Assembly: GCA_958298945.1 (NCBI GenBank)
Contig: CATQJD010000006.1
Span: 1-64,000 of the forward strand
Reading direction: 5' to 3'
DNA length: 64,000 nt
DNA from: Atherix ibis
Taxonomy: Eukaryota; Arthropoda; Insecta; Diptera; Athericidae
The notes under the pieces were generated by a model, which worked only from the letters and a program-made list of their open reading frames with translations, was not told the origin of the DNA and ran no database searches. This document shows, one piece after another, positions 45,411 through 59,422 of the stretch. The position numbers and the translations under genes were made by a program. The first letter of the stretch is position 1. Each line of letters starts with the position of its first letter.

Positions 45411-46411
45411 ATATTCTCCTCTTAAACATACTACTTCATATTCATCTTAAACATACTACTTCATATTCCTCTAAAATTTACTACATCATATTACTCTTAA
45501 GCATACTACTTAATATTCCTCTTAAACATACTACTTCTAATTCCTCTTAAACATACGACTTCATATTCCTCTGAAATATACTACTTCATATTCCTCCTAA
45601 ACATACTACTTCATATTCCTCTTAAACATACTACTTCATATTCATCTTAAACATACTACTTCATATTCTTCTTAAACATACTACTTCATATTCCTCTTAA
45701 ACATAATACTTTATGTTCCTCTTAAATATACTACTTCATATTCCTCTTAAATATACTATTTCATATTCGTCTTAAACATACTACTTCTTATTCCTCTTAA
45801 ACATACTATTTCATATTCTTCTTAAACTTACTACTTCATATTCCTCTTAAACATACTACTTCATATTCCTCTTAAACATACTACTTCATATTCCTCTTAA
45901 ATATACTACTTCATATTCCTCTTAAATATATTACTTCATATTCCTCTTAAACATACGACTTCATATTCCTCTTAAATATACTACTTCATATTCCTCTTTA
46001 GTATATTACTTCATATTCCTCTTAAACATACTACTTCATATTCCTCTTAAATATACTTCTTCATATTTCTCTAAAACAAACTACTTCATATTACTCTTAA
46101 ACATACTACTTAATATTCCTCTTAAACATACTACTTCATATTCCTCTTAAACATACTACTTCATATTTCTCTTAAACATACTACTTCATATTCCTCTTAA
46201 ACATGTTACTTCATATTCCTCTTAAATATACTACTTCAATTTCATCTTAAATATACTACTTCATATTCCTCTTAAACATACTACTTCATATTCCTCTTAA
46301 ATATACTACTTCATATTCCTCTTCAATATACTACTTCATATTCCTCTTAAATATACTATTTCATATTCCTCTTAAACATAATACTTCATATTCCTCTTAA
46401 ATATACTACTT
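45411..46411. repeat. D module, copy 1 (1,001 bp, 40 monomers)
   Basis: Runs from the 27-bp monomer containing ATATTCTCCTCTT (45411) to CATATATAC (46412). Order inside: CTAAAATTTACTACATC, ATTACTCTTAAGC, CTAATTCC, TACGAC, CTCCTAAAC, TTCATCTTAAAC, AATACTTTATGTTCC, ATTCGTC, CTTCTTATT, TTCTTCTTAAACTTAC, TTTAGTATATTAC, AAACAAAC, CATGTTAC, AATTTCATC, CTTCAATATAC. The same length and order recur at five later places. It carries AAAATTTAC where the later copies read AAAATTCAC, which marks it as the outgroup copy. Confidence 0.9.
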
Positions 46412-47699
46412 CATATATACTACATCATATTTCTCTTAAATATACTACTTCATATTTTTCTCAAATATACTACTTCATATTCCTCTTAAACATATTCTTC
46501 ATAAATATACTACTTCATTTTCATCTTAAATATACTTCTTCATATTCCTCTTAAACATACTACTTCATATTTCTCTTTAATATACCACTTCATTTTTATC
46601 TTAATTATACATTTCATATTCCTCTTAAACATACTACTTCATATTCCTCTTACACATACTACTTCATATTCCTCTAAAAAACTCTACTTCATATTCCTCT
46701 TAAAAATACTACTTCATATTCCTCTTAAACATACTACTTCATATTCCTCTTAAACATACTACTTCATATTACTCTTAAACATACTACTTCATATTCCTCT
46801 TAAACATACTACTTCATATTCCTCTTAAACATACTACTTCATATTCCTCTTAAACATACTACTTCATATGCCTCTTAAACATACTACATCATATTCCTCT
46901 TAAATATACCACTTCATTTTTATCTTAATTATACATTTCATATTCCTCTTAAACATACTACTTCATATTCCTCTTACACATACTACTTCATATTCCTCTA
47001 AAAAACTCTACTTCATATTCCTCTTAAAAATACTACTTCATATTCCTCTTAAACATACGACTTCATATTCCTCTGCAACATACTACTTAATATTCCTCTT
47101 AAACATACTACTTCATATTACTCTTAAACATACTACTTCATATTCCTCTTAAACATACTACTTCATATTCCTCTTAAACATACTACTTCATATTCCTCTT
47201 AAACATACTACTTCATATGCCTCTTAAACATACTACATCATATTCCTCTTAAATATACCACTTCATTTTTATCTTTATTATACATTTCATATTCCTCTTA
47301 AACATACTACTTCATATTCCTCTTACACATACTACTTCATATTCCTCTAAAAAACTCTACTTCATATTCCTCTTAAACATACTACTTCATATTCCTCTTA
47401 AACATACTACTTCATATTCCTCTTAAACATACGACTTCATATTCCTCTGAAATATACTACTTCAAATTCCTCTTAAACATACTACTTCTTATTCCTCTTA
47501 AACATACTACTTCATATTCCTCTTAAATATACTACTTCATATTCCTCTTACACATACTACTTCATATTCCTCTAAAAAACTCTACTTCATATTCCTCTTA
47601 AAAATACTACTTCATATTCCTCTTAAACATACTACTTCATATTCCTCTTAAAAATACTACTTCATATTCCTCTTAAACATACTACTTCATATGCCTCTT
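46412..47699. repeat. E1-type material with short nested repeats (324, 349, 225 bp)
   Basis: Starts with the 14-bp monomer of CATATATACTAC and the 15-bp monomer AAACATATTCTTCATAAATA (near 46484). CTAAAAAACTC occurs at 46674, 46998, 47347 and 47572, spaced 324, 349 and 225 bp, each associated with a CTTACACATAC monomer. The first three spacings span a TTATACATTT 24-mer, which gives the minus-one-base remainder. The 324-bp pair recurs in the E1 modules further right (52420 and 52744). Confidence 0.8.
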
Positions 47700-49297
47700 A
47701 AACATACTACATCATATTCCTCTTAAATATACCACTTCATTTTTATCTTAATTATACATTTCATATTCCTCTTAAACATACTACTTCATATTCCTCTTAA
47801 ATATACTACTTCATATTCCTCTTAAATATACTACTTCATATTCCTCTTAAGCATATTACTTCATATTTGTCTTAAACATACTACTTCATATTCCCCTTAA
47901 ATATACTACTTCATATTCCTCTTAAACATACTACTTCATATTCCTCTTAAACATACTACTTCATTTTCCTCTGCAACATACTACTTAATATTCCTCTTAA
48001 ACATACTACTTCATATTACTCTTAAACATACTACTTCATATTCCTCTTAAACATACTACTTCATATTCCTCTTAAACATACTACTTCATATTCCTCTTAA
48101 ACATACTACTTCATATGCCTCTTAAACATACTACATCATATTCCTCTTAAATATACCACTTCATTTTTATCTTTATTATACATTTCATATTCCTCTTAAA
48201 CATACTACTTCATATTCCTCTTAAATATACTACTTCATATTCCTCTTAAACATACTACTTCATATTCATCTTAAACATACTACTTCATATTCCTCTAAAA
48301 TTCACTACATCATATTACTCTTAAGCATACTACTTAATATTCCTCTTAAACATACTACTTCTAATTCCTCTTAAACATACGACTTCATATTCCTCTGAAA
48401 TATACTACTTCATATTCCTCCTAAACATACTACTTCATATTCCTCTTAAACATACTACTTCATATTCATCTTAAACATACTACTTCATATTCTTCTTAAA
48501 CATACTACTTCATATTCCTCTTAAACATAATACTTTATGTTCCTCTTAAATATACTACTTCATATTCCTCTTAAATATACTATTTCATATTCGTCTTAAA
48601 CATACTACTTCTTATTCCTCTTAAACATACTATTTCATATTCTTCTTAAACTTACTACTTCATATTCCTCTTAAACATACTACTTCATATTCCTCTTAAA
48701 CATACTACTTCATATTCCTCTTAAATATACTACTTCATATTCCTCTTAAATATATTACTTCATATTCCTCTTAAACATACGACTTCATATTCCGCTTAAA
48801 TATACTACTTCATATTCCTCTTTAGTATATTACTTCATATTCCTCTTAAACATACTACTTCATATTCCTCTTAAATATACTTCTTCATATTTCTCTAAAA
48901 CAAACTACTTCATATTACTCTTAAACATACTACTTAATATTCCTCTTAAACATACTACTTCATATTCCTCTTAAACATACTACTTCATATTTCTCTTAAA
49001 CATACTACTTCATATTCCTCTTAAACATGTTACTTCATATTCCTCTTAAATATACTACTTCAATTTCATCTTAAATATACTACTTCATATTCTTCTTAAA
49101 CATACTACTTCATATTCCTCTTAAACATAATACTTTATGTTCCTCTTAAATATACTACTTCATATTCCTCTTAAATATACTATTTCATATTCGTCTTAAA
49201 CATACTACTTCTTATTCCTCTTAAACATACTATTTCATATTCTTCTTAAACTTACTACTTCATATTCCTCTTAAACATACTACTTCATATTCCTCTT
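47700..49297. repeat. 1,598-bp unit, copy 1
   Basis: Repeated 1,598 bp later: diverged monomer ACCACTTC 47731 and 49329, CTTAAGC 47846 and 49444, CATTTTCCTCTGCAAC 47962 and 49560, CTCTAAAATTCAC 48294 and 49892, TACTTTATG 48531 and 50129. Within it, from about 48481, D-type monomers repeat after exactly 600 bp (TACTTTATG 48531 and 49131), so a 24-monomer duplication is nested in the unit. Confidence 0.85.
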
Positions 49298-50205
49298 AAA
49301 CATACTACATCATATTCCTCTTAAATATACCACTTCATTTTTATCTTAATTATACATTTCATATTCCTCTTAAACATACTACTTCATATTCCTCTTAAAT
49401 ATACTACTTCATATTCCTCTTAAATATACTACTTCATATTCCTCTTAAGCATATTACTTCATATTTGTGTTAAACATACTACTTCATATTCCCCTTAAAT
49501 ATACTACTTCATATTCCTCTTAAACATACTACTTCATATTCCTCTTAAACATACTACTTCATTTTCCTCTGCAACATACTACTTAATATTCCTCTTAAAC
49601 ATACTACTTCATATTACTCTTAAACATACTACTTCATATTCCTCTTAAACATACTACTTCATATTCCTCTTAAACATACTACTTCATATTCCTCTTAAAC
49701 ATACTACTTCATATGCCTCTTAAACATACTACATCATATTCCTCTTAAATATACCACTTCATTTTTATCTTTATTATACATTTCATATTCCTCTTAAACA
49801 TACTACTTCATATTCCTCTTAAATATACTACTTCATATTCCTCTTAAACATACTACTTCATATTCATCTTAAACATACTACTTCATATTCCTCTAAAATT
49901 CACTACATCATATTACTCTTAAGCATACTACTTAATATTCCTCTTAAACATACTACTTCTAATTCCTCTTAAACATACGACTTCATATTCCTCTGAAATA
50001 TACTACTTCATATTCCTCCTAAACATACTACTTCATATTCCTCTTAAACATACTACTTCATATTCATCTTAAACATACTACTTCATATTCTTCTTAAACA
50101 TACTACTTCATATTCCTCTTAAACATAATACTTTATGTTCCTCTTAAATATACTACTTCATATTCCTCTTAAATATACTATTTCATATTCGTCTTAAACA
50201 TACTA
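49298..50205. repeat. 1,598-bp unit, copy 2 (truncated)
   Basis: Follows copy 1 with the same variant order up to the ATTCGTCTTAAAC monomer near 50195. Copy 1 then continues into CTTCTTATT, while this copy jumps to CATATGCC and enters the 499-bp repeats. The only difference noticed is TATTTGTGTTAAAC near 49466 for TATTTGTCTTAAAC. Confidence 0.82.
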
Positions 50206-50933
50206 CTTCATATGCCTCTTAAACATACTACATCATATTCCTCTTAAATATACCACTTCATTTTTATCTTTATTATACATTTCATATTCCTCTTAAACAT
50301 ACTACTTCATATTCCTCTTAAATATACTACTTCATATTCCTCTTAAACATACTACTTCATATTCATCTTAAACATACTACTTCATATTCCTCTAAAATTC
50401 ACTACATCATATTACTCTTAAGCATACTACTTAATATTCCTCTTAAACATACTACTTCTAATTCCTCTTAAACATACGACTTCATATTCCTCTGAAATAT
50501 ACTACTTCATATTCCTCCTAAACATACTACTTCATATTCCTCTTAAACATACTACTTCATATTCATCTTAAACATACTACTTCATATTCTTCTTAAACAT
50601 ACTACTTCATATTCCTCTTAAACATAATACTTTATGTTCCTCTTAAATATACTACTTCATATTCCTCTTAAATATACTATTTCATATTCGTCTTAAACAT
50701 ACTACTTCATATGCCTCTTAAACATACTACATCATATTCCTCTTAAATATACCACTTCATTTTTATCTTTATTATACATTTCATATTCCTCTTAAACATA
50801 CTACTTCATATTCCTCTTAAATATACTACTTCATATTCCTCTTAAACATACTACTTCATATTCATCTTAAACATACTACTTCATATTCCTCTTAAACATA
50901 CTACTTCATATTCCTCTTAAACATACTACTTCA
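49712..50933. repeat. 499-bp tandem repeat, two full copies plus a 224-bp partial
   Basis: TATGCCTCTT occurs at 49712, 50211, 50710 and 50934, spaced 499, 499 and 224 bp. Each full copy is 20 monomers with one 24-bp diverged monomer (CTTTATTATACATTT) and includes CTCTAAAATTCAC (49892, 50391), CTAATTCC, TACGAC, CTCCTAAAC, TACTTTATG and ATTCGTC. The two full copies look identical. The partial copy jumps back to CATATGCC after TTCATCTTAAAC. Confidence 0.9.
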
Positions 50934-51156
50934 TATGCCTCTTAAACATACTACATCATATTCCTCTTAAATATACCACTTCATTTTTATCTTTATTATA
51001 CATTTCATATTCCTCTTAAACATACTACTTCATATTCCTCTTAAATATACTACTTCATATTCCTCTTAAACATACTACTTCATATTCCTCTTAAACATAC
51101 TACTTCATATTACTCTTAAACATACTACTTCATATTCCTCTTAAACATACTACTTC
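50934..51156. repeat. Short linker monomers before D copy 2
   Basis: About nine monomers, starting with CATATGCC, a TACTACATC monomer and the CTTTATTATACATTT diverged monomer, then near-consensus monomers and one ATTACTCTT variant. They lead into the 27-bp ATATTCTCCTCTT monomer that opens the next D module. Confidence 0.75.
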
Positions 51157-52157
51157 ATATTCTCCTCTTAAACATACTACTTCATATTCATCTTAAACAT
51201 ACTACTTCATATTCCTCTAAAATTCACTACATCATATTACTCTTAAGCATACTACTTAATATTCCTCTTAAACATACTACTTCTAATTCCTCTTAAACAT
51301 ACGACTTCATATTCCTCTGAAATATACTACTTCATATTCCTCCTAAACATACTACTTCATATTCCTCTTAAACATACTACTTCATATTCATCTTAAACAT
51401 ACTACTTCATATTCTTCTTAAACATACTACTTCATATTCCTCTTAAACATAATACTTTATGTTCCTCTTAAATATACTACTTCATATTCCTCTTAAATAT
51501 ACTATTTCATATTCGTCTTAAACATACTACTTCTTATTCCTCTTAAACATACTATTTCATATTCTTCTTAAACTTACTACTTCATATTCCTCTTAAACAT
51601 ACTACTTCATATTCCTCTTAAACATACTACTTCATATTCCTCTTAAATATACTACTTCATATTCCTCTTAAATATATTACTTCATATTCCTCTTAAACAT
51701 ACGACTTCATATTCCGCTTAAATAAACTACTTCATATTCCTCTTTAGTATATTACTTCATATTCCTCTTAAACATACTACTTCATATTCCTCTTAAATAT
51801 ACTTCTTCATATTTCTCTAAAACAAACTACTTCATATTACTCTTAAACATACTACTTAATATTCCTCTTAAACATACTACTTCATATTCCTCTTAAACAT
51901 ACTACTTCATATTTCTCTTAAACATACTACTTCATATTCCTCTTAAACATGTTACTTCATATTCCTCTTAAATATACTACTTCAATTTCATCTTAAATAT
52001 ACTACTTCATATTCCTCTTAAACATACTACTTCATATTCCTCTTAAATATACTACTTCATATTCCTCTTCAATATACTACTTCATATTCCTCTTAAATAT
52101 ACTATTTCATATTCCTCTTAAACATAATACTTCATATTCCTCTTAAATATACTACTT
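51157..52157. repeat. D module, copy 2 (1,001 bp)
   Basis: Exactly the length of copy 1 and in the same order, 5,746 bp after it (ATATTCTCC 45411 and 51157; CATATATAC 46412 and 52158). It has TTCCGCTTAAATAAAC near 51713, and still has the TTCATCTTAAAC monomers that are TTCCTCTTAAAC in later copies. Confidence 0.9.
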
Positions 52158-53159
52158 CATATATACTACATCATATTTCTCTTAAATATACTACTTCATA
52201 TTTTTCTCAAATATACTACTTCATATTCCTCTTAAACATATTCTTCATAAATATACTACTTCATTTTCATCTTAAATATACTTCTTCATATTCCTCTTAA
52301 ACATACTACTTCATATTTCTCTTAAATATACCACTTCATTTTTATCTTAATTATACATTTCATATTCCTCTTAAACATACTACTTCATATTCCTCTTACA
52401 CATACTACTTCATATTCCTCTAAAAAACTCTACTTCATATTCCTCTTAAAAATACTACTTCATATTCCTCTTAAACATACTACTTCATATTCCTCTTAAA
52501 CATACTACTTCATATTACTCTTAAACATACTACTTCATATTCCTCTTAAACATACTACTTCATATTCCTCTTAAACATACTACTTCATATTCCTCTTAAA
52601 CATACTACTTCATATGCCTCTTAAACATACTACATCATATTCCTCTTAAATATACCACTTCATTTTTATCTTAATTATACATTTCATATTCCTCTTAAAC
52701 ATACTACTTCATATTCCTCTTACACATACTACTTCATATTCCTCTAAAAAACTCTACTTCATATTCCTCTTAAAAATACTACTTCATATTCCTCTTAAAC
52801 ATACGACTTCATATTCCTCTGCAACATACTACTTAATATTCCTCTTAAACATACTACTTCATATTACTCTTAAACATACTACTTCATATTCCTCTTAAAC
52901 ATACTACTTTATATTCCTCTTAAACATACTACTTCATATTCCTCTTAAACATACTACTTCATATGCCTCTTAAACATACTACATCATATTCCTCTTAAAT
53001 ATACCACTTCATTTTTATCTTTATTATACATTTCATATTCCTCTTAAACATACTACTTCATATTCCTCTTAAATATACTACTTCATATTCCTCTTAAACA
53101 TACTACTTAATATTCCTCTTAAACATACTACTTCATATTCCTCTTAAACATACTACTTC
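52158..53159. repeat. E1 module, copy 1 (1,002 bp, 41 monomers)
   Basis: Begins with the 14-bp CATATATAC monomer, then the 15-bp AAACATATTCTTCATAAATA monomer, then three 24-bp TTATACATTT monomers and two CTAAAAAACTC markers (52420, 52744) 324 bp apart. It ends at the 27-bp ATATTCTCC monomer at 53160. D plus E1 is 2,003 bp: 81 monomers with length changes +2, -11, -10, -1, -1, -1. Confidence 0.9.
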
Positions 53160-54160
53160 ATATTCTCCTCTTAAACATACTACTTCATATTCCTCTTAAA
53201 CATACTACTTCATATTCCTCTAAAATTCACTACATCATATTACTCTTAAGCATACTACTTAATATTCCTCTTAAACATACTACTTCTAATTCCTCTTAAA
53301 CATACGACTTCATATTCCTCTGAAATATACTACTTCATATTCCTCCTAAACATACTACTTCATATTCCTCTTAAACATACTACTTCATATTCCTCTTAAA
53401 CATACTACTTCATATTCTTCTTAAACATACTACTTCATATTCCTCTTAAACATAATACTTTATGTTCCTCTTAAATATACTACTTCATATTCCTCTTAAA
53501 TATACTATTTCATATTCGTCTTAAACATACTACTTCTTATTCCTCTTAAACATACTATTTCATATTCTTCTTAAACTTACTACTTCATATTCCTCTTAAA
53601 CATACTACTTCATATTCCTCTTAAACATACTACTTCATATTCCTCTTAAATATACTACTTCATATTCCTCTTAAATATATTACTTCATATTCCTCTTAAA
53701 CATACGACTTCATATTCCGCTTAAATATACTACTTCATATTCCTCTTTAGTATATTACTTCATATTCCTCTTAAACATACTACTTCATATTCCTCTTAAA
53801 TATACTTCTTCATATTTCTCTAAAACAAACTACTTCATATTACTCTTAAACATACTACTTAATATTCCTCTTAAACATACTACTTCATATTCCTCTTAAA
53901 CATACTACTTCATATTTCTCTTAAACATACTACTTCATATTCCTCTTAAACATGTTACTTCATATTCCTCTTAAATATACTACTTCAATTTCATCTTAAA
54001 TATACTACTTCATATTCCTCTTAAACATACTACTTCATATTCCTCTTAAATATACTACTTCATATTCCTCTTCAATATACTACTTCATATTCCTCTTAAA
54101 TATACTATTTCATATTCCTCTTAAACATAATACTTCATATTCCTCTTAAATATACTACTT
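53160..54160. repeat. D module, copy 3 (1,001 bp)
   Basis: 2,003 bp after copy 2 with the same length and order. TTCATCTTAAAC positions of copy 2 now read TTCCTCTTAAAC, and CCGCTTAAATATAC replaces the AAATAAAC variant. It is otherwise close to identical. Confidence 0.9.
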
Positions 54161-55162
54161 CATATATACTACATCATATTTCTCTTAAATATACTACTTC
54201 ATATTTTTCTCAAATATACTACTTCATATTCCTCTTAAACATATTCTTCATAAATATACTACTTCATTTTCATCTTAAATATACTTCTTCATATTCCTCT
54301 TAAACATACTACTTCATATTTCTCTTAAATATACCACTTCATTTTTATCTTAATTATACATTTCATATTCCTCTTAAACATACTACTTCATATTCCTCTT
54401 ACACATACTACTTCATATTCCTCTAAAAAACTCTACTTCATATTCCTCTTAAAAATACTACTTCATATTCCTCTTAAACATACTACTTCATATTCCTCTT
54501 AAACATACTACTTCATATTACTCTTAAACATACTACTTCATATTCCTCTTAAACATACTACTTCATATTCCTCTTAAACATACTACTTCATATTCCTCTT
54601 AAACATACTACTTCATATGCCTCTTAAACATACTACATCATATTCCTCTTAAATATACCACTTCATTTTTATCTTAATTATACATTTCATATTCCTCTTA
54701 AACATACTACTTCATATTCCTCTTACACATACTACTTCATATTCCTCTAAAAAACTCTACTTCATATTCCTCTTAAAAATACTACTTCATATTCCTCTTA
54801 AACATACGACTTCATATTCCTCTGCAACATACTACTTAATATTCCTCTTAAACATACTACTTCATATTACTCTTAAACATACTACTTCATATTCCTCTTA
54901 AACATACTACTTTATATTCCTCTTAAACATACTACTTCATATTCCTCTTAAACATACTACTTCATATGCCTCTTAAACATACTACATCATATTCCTCTTA
55001 AATATACCACTTCATTTTTATCTTTATTATACATTTCATATTCCTCTTAAACATACTACTTCATATTCCTCTTAAATATACTACTTCATATTCCTCTTAA
55101 ACATACTACTTAATATTCCTCTTAAACATACTACTTCATATTCCTCTTAAACATACTACTTC
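54161..55162. repeat. E1 module, copy 2 (1,002 bp)
   Basis: Same length and order as 52158-53159, at an offset of 2,003 bp, including the three 24-bp TTATACATTT monomers (near 54356, 54673 and 55031) and the CTTTATATT variant near 54911 that is also in copy 1. Confidence 0.9.
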
Positions 55163-56163
55163 ATATTCTCCTCTTAAACATACTACTTCATATTCCTCTT
55201 AAACATACTACTTCATATTCCTCTAAAATTCACTACATCATATTACTCTTAAGCATACTACTTAATATTCCTCTTAAACATACTACTTCTAATTCCTCTT
55301 AAACATACGACTTCATATTCCTCTGAAATATACTACTTCATATTCCTCCTAAACATACTACTTCATATTCCTCTTAAACATACTACTTCATATTCCTCTT
55401 AAACATACTACTTCATATTCTTCTTAAACATACTACTTCATATTCCTCTTAAACATAATACTTTATGTTCCTCTTAAATATACTACTTCATATTCCTCTT
55501 AAATATACTATTTCATATTCGTCTTAAACATACTACTTCTTATTCCTCTTAAACATACTATTTCATATTTTTCTTAAACTTACTACTTCATATTCCTCTT
55601 AAACATACTACTTCATATTCCTCTTAAACATACTACTTCATATTCCTCTTAAATATACTACTTCATATTCCTCTTAAATATATTACTTCATATTCCTCTT
55701 AAACATACGACTTCATATTCCTCTTAAATATACTACTTCATATTCCTCTTTAGTATATTACTTCATATTCCTCTTAAACATACTACTTCATATTCCTCTT
55801 AAATATACTTCTTCATATTTCTCTAAAACAAACTACTTCATATTACTCTTAAACATACTACTTAATATTCCTCTTAAACATACTACTTCATATTCCTCTT
55901 AAACATACTACTTCAAATTCCTCTTAAACATACTACTTCATATTCCTCTTAAACATGTTACTTCATATTCCTCTTAAATATACTACTTCAATTTCATCTT
56001 AAATATACTACTTCATATTCCTCTTAAACATACTACTTCATATTCCTCTTAAATATACTACTTCATATTCCTCTTCAATATACTATTTCATATTCCTCTT
56101 AAATATACTATTTCATATTCCTCTTAAACATAATACTTCATATTCCTCTTAAATATACTACTT
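55163..56163. repeat. D module, copy 4 (1,001 bp)
   Basis: Again 1,001 bp. Distinguishing bases are TATTTTTCTTAAACTTAC near 55566 (other copies TTCTTC), CTTCAAATTCC near 55913 (others CATATTTC), CTTCAATATACTATTTC near 56081, and a CTCTTAAATA where copies 2 and 3 have CCGCTTAAATA. The same private bases are in the 59423 copy, so those two are sisters. Confidence 0.9.
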
Positions 56164-56943
56164 CATATATACTACATCATATTTCTCTTAAATATACTAC
56201 TTCATATTTTTCTCAAATATACTACTTCATATTCCTCTTAAACATATTCTTCATAAATATACTACTTCATTTTCATCTTAAATATACTTCTTCATATTCC
56301 TCTTAAACATACTACTTCATATTTCTCTTAAACATACTACTTCATATTCCTCTTAAATATACTACTTCATATTCCTCTTAAACATACTATTTCATATTCC
56401 TCTTAAACATACTACTTCTTATTCCTCTTAAACATATTACTTCTTATTCCTCTTGAACATACTACTTCATATTGCGCTTAAACATACTACTTCATATTCT
56501 TCTTAAAATATACTACTTCATATTTCTCTTACACATACTACTTCATATTCCTCTTAAACATGCAACTTCATATTCCTCTTAAATATACTACTTCATATTC
56601 CTCTTAAATACACTACTTAATATTCCTCTTAAACATACTACTTCATATTATTCTTAAACATACTACTTCATATTCCTCTTAAACATACTACTTTATATTC
56701 CTCTTAAACATACTACTTCATATTCCTCTTAAACATACTACTTCATATGCCTCTTAAACATACTACATCATATTCCTCTTAAATATACCACTTCATTTTT
56801 ATCTTTATTATACATTTCATATTCTTCTTAAACATACTACTTCATATTCCTCTTAAATATACTACTTCATATTCCTCTTAAACATACTACTTAATATTCC
56901 TCTTAAACATACTACTTCATATTCCTCTTAAACATACTACTTC
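56164..56943. repeat. E2 module, copy 1 (780 bp, 32 monomers)
   Basis: Shares the 14-bp and 15-bp opening monomers with E1 but then switches to other material: CTTCTTATTCC, CTCTTGAAC, TTGCGCTTAAAC, the 26-bp TCTTCTTAAAATATAC monomer (56508), CTTACACATAC, CATGCAAC and AAATACAC. These monomers are otherwise typical of segment III near 14700-14900. The end rejoins E1-type monomers (CATATGCC, CTTTATTATACATTT). Confidence 0.88.
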
Positions 56944-57944
56944 ATATTCTCCTCTTAAACATACTACTTCATATTCCTCTTAAACATACTACTTCATATT
57001 CCTCTAAAATTCACTACATCATATTACTCTTAAGCATACTACTTAATATTCCTCTTAAACATACTACTTCTAATTCCTCTTAAACATACGACTTCATATT
57101 CCTCTGAAATATACTACTTCATATTCCTCCTAAACATACTACTTCATATTCCTCTTAAACATACTACTTCATATTCCTCTTAAACATACTACTTCATATT
57201 CTTCTTAAACATACTACTTCATATTCCTCTTAAACATAATACTTTATGTTCCTCTTAAATATACTACTTCATATTCCTCTTAAATATACTATTTCATATT
57301 CGTCTTAAACATACTACTTCTTATTCCTCTTAAACATACTATTTCATATTCTTCTTAAACTTACTACTTCATATTCCTCTTCAACATACTACTTCATATT
57401 CCTCTTAAACATACTACTTCATATTCCTCTTAAATATACTACTTCATATTCCTCTTAAATATATTACTTCATATTCCTCTTAAACATACGACTTCATATT
57501 CCGCTTAAATATACTACTTCATATTCCTCTTTAGTATATTACTTCATATTCCTCTTAAACATACTACTTCATATTCCTCTTAAATATACTTCTTCATATT
57601 TCTCTAAAACAAACTACTTCATATTACTCTTAAACATACTACTTAATATTCCTCTTAAACATACTACTTCATATTCCTCTTAAACATACTACTTCATATT
57701 TCTCTTAAACATACTACTTCATATTCCTCTTAAACATGTTACTTCATATTCCTCTTAAATATACTACTTCAATTTCATCTTAAATATACTACTTCATATT
57801 CCTCTTAAACATACTACTTCATATTCCTCTTAAATATACTACTTCATATTCCTCTTCAATATACTACTTCATATTCCTCTTAAATATACTATTTCATATT
57901 CCTCTTAAACATAATACTTCATATTCCTCTTAAATATACTACTT
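56944..57944. repeat. D module, copy 5 (1,001 bp)
   Basis: Same length and order as the other D copies, 1,781 bp after copy 4. It carries CCGCTTAAATATAC and TATTTCTCTTAAAC like copy 3 and so groups with it, not with copy 4. One private base is CTTCAACATAC near 57369. Confidence 0.9.
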
Positions 57945-58946
57945 CATATATACTACATCATATTTCTCTTAAATATACTACTTCATATTTTTCTCAAATA
58001 TACTACTTCATATTCCTCTTAAACATATTCTTCATAAATATACTACTTCATTTTCATCTTAAATATACTTCTTCATATTCCTCTTAAACATACTACTTCA
58101 TATTTCTCTTAAATATACCACTTCATTTTTATCTTAATTATACATTTCATATTCCTCTTAAACATACTACTTCATATTCCTCTTACACATACTACTTCAT
58201 ATTCCTCTAAAAAACTCTACTTCATATTCCTCTTAAAAATACTACTTCATATTCCTCTTAAACATACTACTTCATATTCCTCTTAAACATACTACTTCAT
58301 ATTACTCTTAAACATACTACTTCATATTCCTCTTAAACATACTACTTCATATTCCTCTTAAACATACTACTTCATATTCCTCTTAAACATACTACTTCAT
58401 ATGCCTCTTAAACATACTACATCATATTCCTCTTAAATATACCACTTCATTTTTATCTTAATTATACATTTCATATTCCTCTTAAACATACTACTTCATA
58501 TTCCTCTTACACATACTACTTCATATTCCTCTAAAAAACTCTACTTCATATTCCTCTTAAAAATACTACTTCATATTCCTCTTAAACATACGACTTCATA
58601 TTCCTCTGCAACATACTACTTAATATTCCTCTTAAACATACTACTTCATATTACTCTTAAACATACTACTTCATATTCCTCTTAAACATACTACTTTATA
58701 TTCCTCTTAAACATACTACTTCATATTCCTCTTAAACATACTACTTCATATGCCTCTTAAACATACTACATCATATTCCTCTTAAATATACCACTTCATT
58801 TTTATCTTTATTATACATTTCATATTCCTCTTAAACATACTACTTCATATTCCTCTTAAATATACTACTTCATATTCCTCTTAAACATACTACTTAATAT
58901 TCCTCTTAAACATACTACTTCATATTCCTCTTAAACATACTACTTC
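57945..58946. repeat. E1 module, copy 3 (1,002 bp)
   Basis: Same length and order as the earlier E1 copies, with CTAAAAAACTC near 58207 and 58531. D copy 5 plus this E1 together match 53160-55162 as a whole, so an 81-monomer unit was probably copied across the intervening D/E2 unit. Confidence 0.88.
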
Positions 58947-59422
58947 ATATTCTCCTCTTAAACATACTACTTCATATTCCTCTTAAACATACTACTTCAT
59001 ATTCCTCTAAAATTCACTACATCATATTACTCTTAAGCATACTACTTAATATTCCTCTTAAACATACTACTTCTAATTCCTCTTAAACATACGACTTCAT
59101 ATTCCTCTGAAATATACTACTTCATATTCCTCCTAAACATACTACTTCATATTCCTCTTAAACATACTACTTCATATTCCTCTTAAACATACTACTTCAT
59201 ATTCCTCTTAAACATACTACTTCATATGCCTCTTAAACATACTACATCATATTCCTCTTAAATATACCACTTCATTTTTATCTTTATTATACATTTCATA
59301 TTCCTCTTAAACATACTACTTCATATTCCTCTTAAATATACTACTTCATATTCCTCTTAAACATACTACTTAATATTCCTCTTAAACATACTACTTCATA
59401 TTCCTCTTAAACATACTACTTC
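58947..59422. repeat. 476-bp chimera of D head and E1 tail
   Basis: Opens with the D-type 27-bp ATATTCTCC monomer, runs through AAAATTCAC, CTAATTCC, TACGAC and CTCCTAAAC, then passes into the E1 end (CATATGCC, TACTACATC, CTTTATTATACATTT) and closes at the next ATATTCTCC (59423). A deletion between D and E1, or an exchange of unlike modules, would give this product. Confidence 0.87.

Noticed and set aside
45411..45440. Target-site duplication at the ATATTCTCCTCTT 27-mer
   Set aside because: It is a two-base expansion of the TTCCTC run, with no inserted element and no flanking direct repeat beyond the satellite itself.
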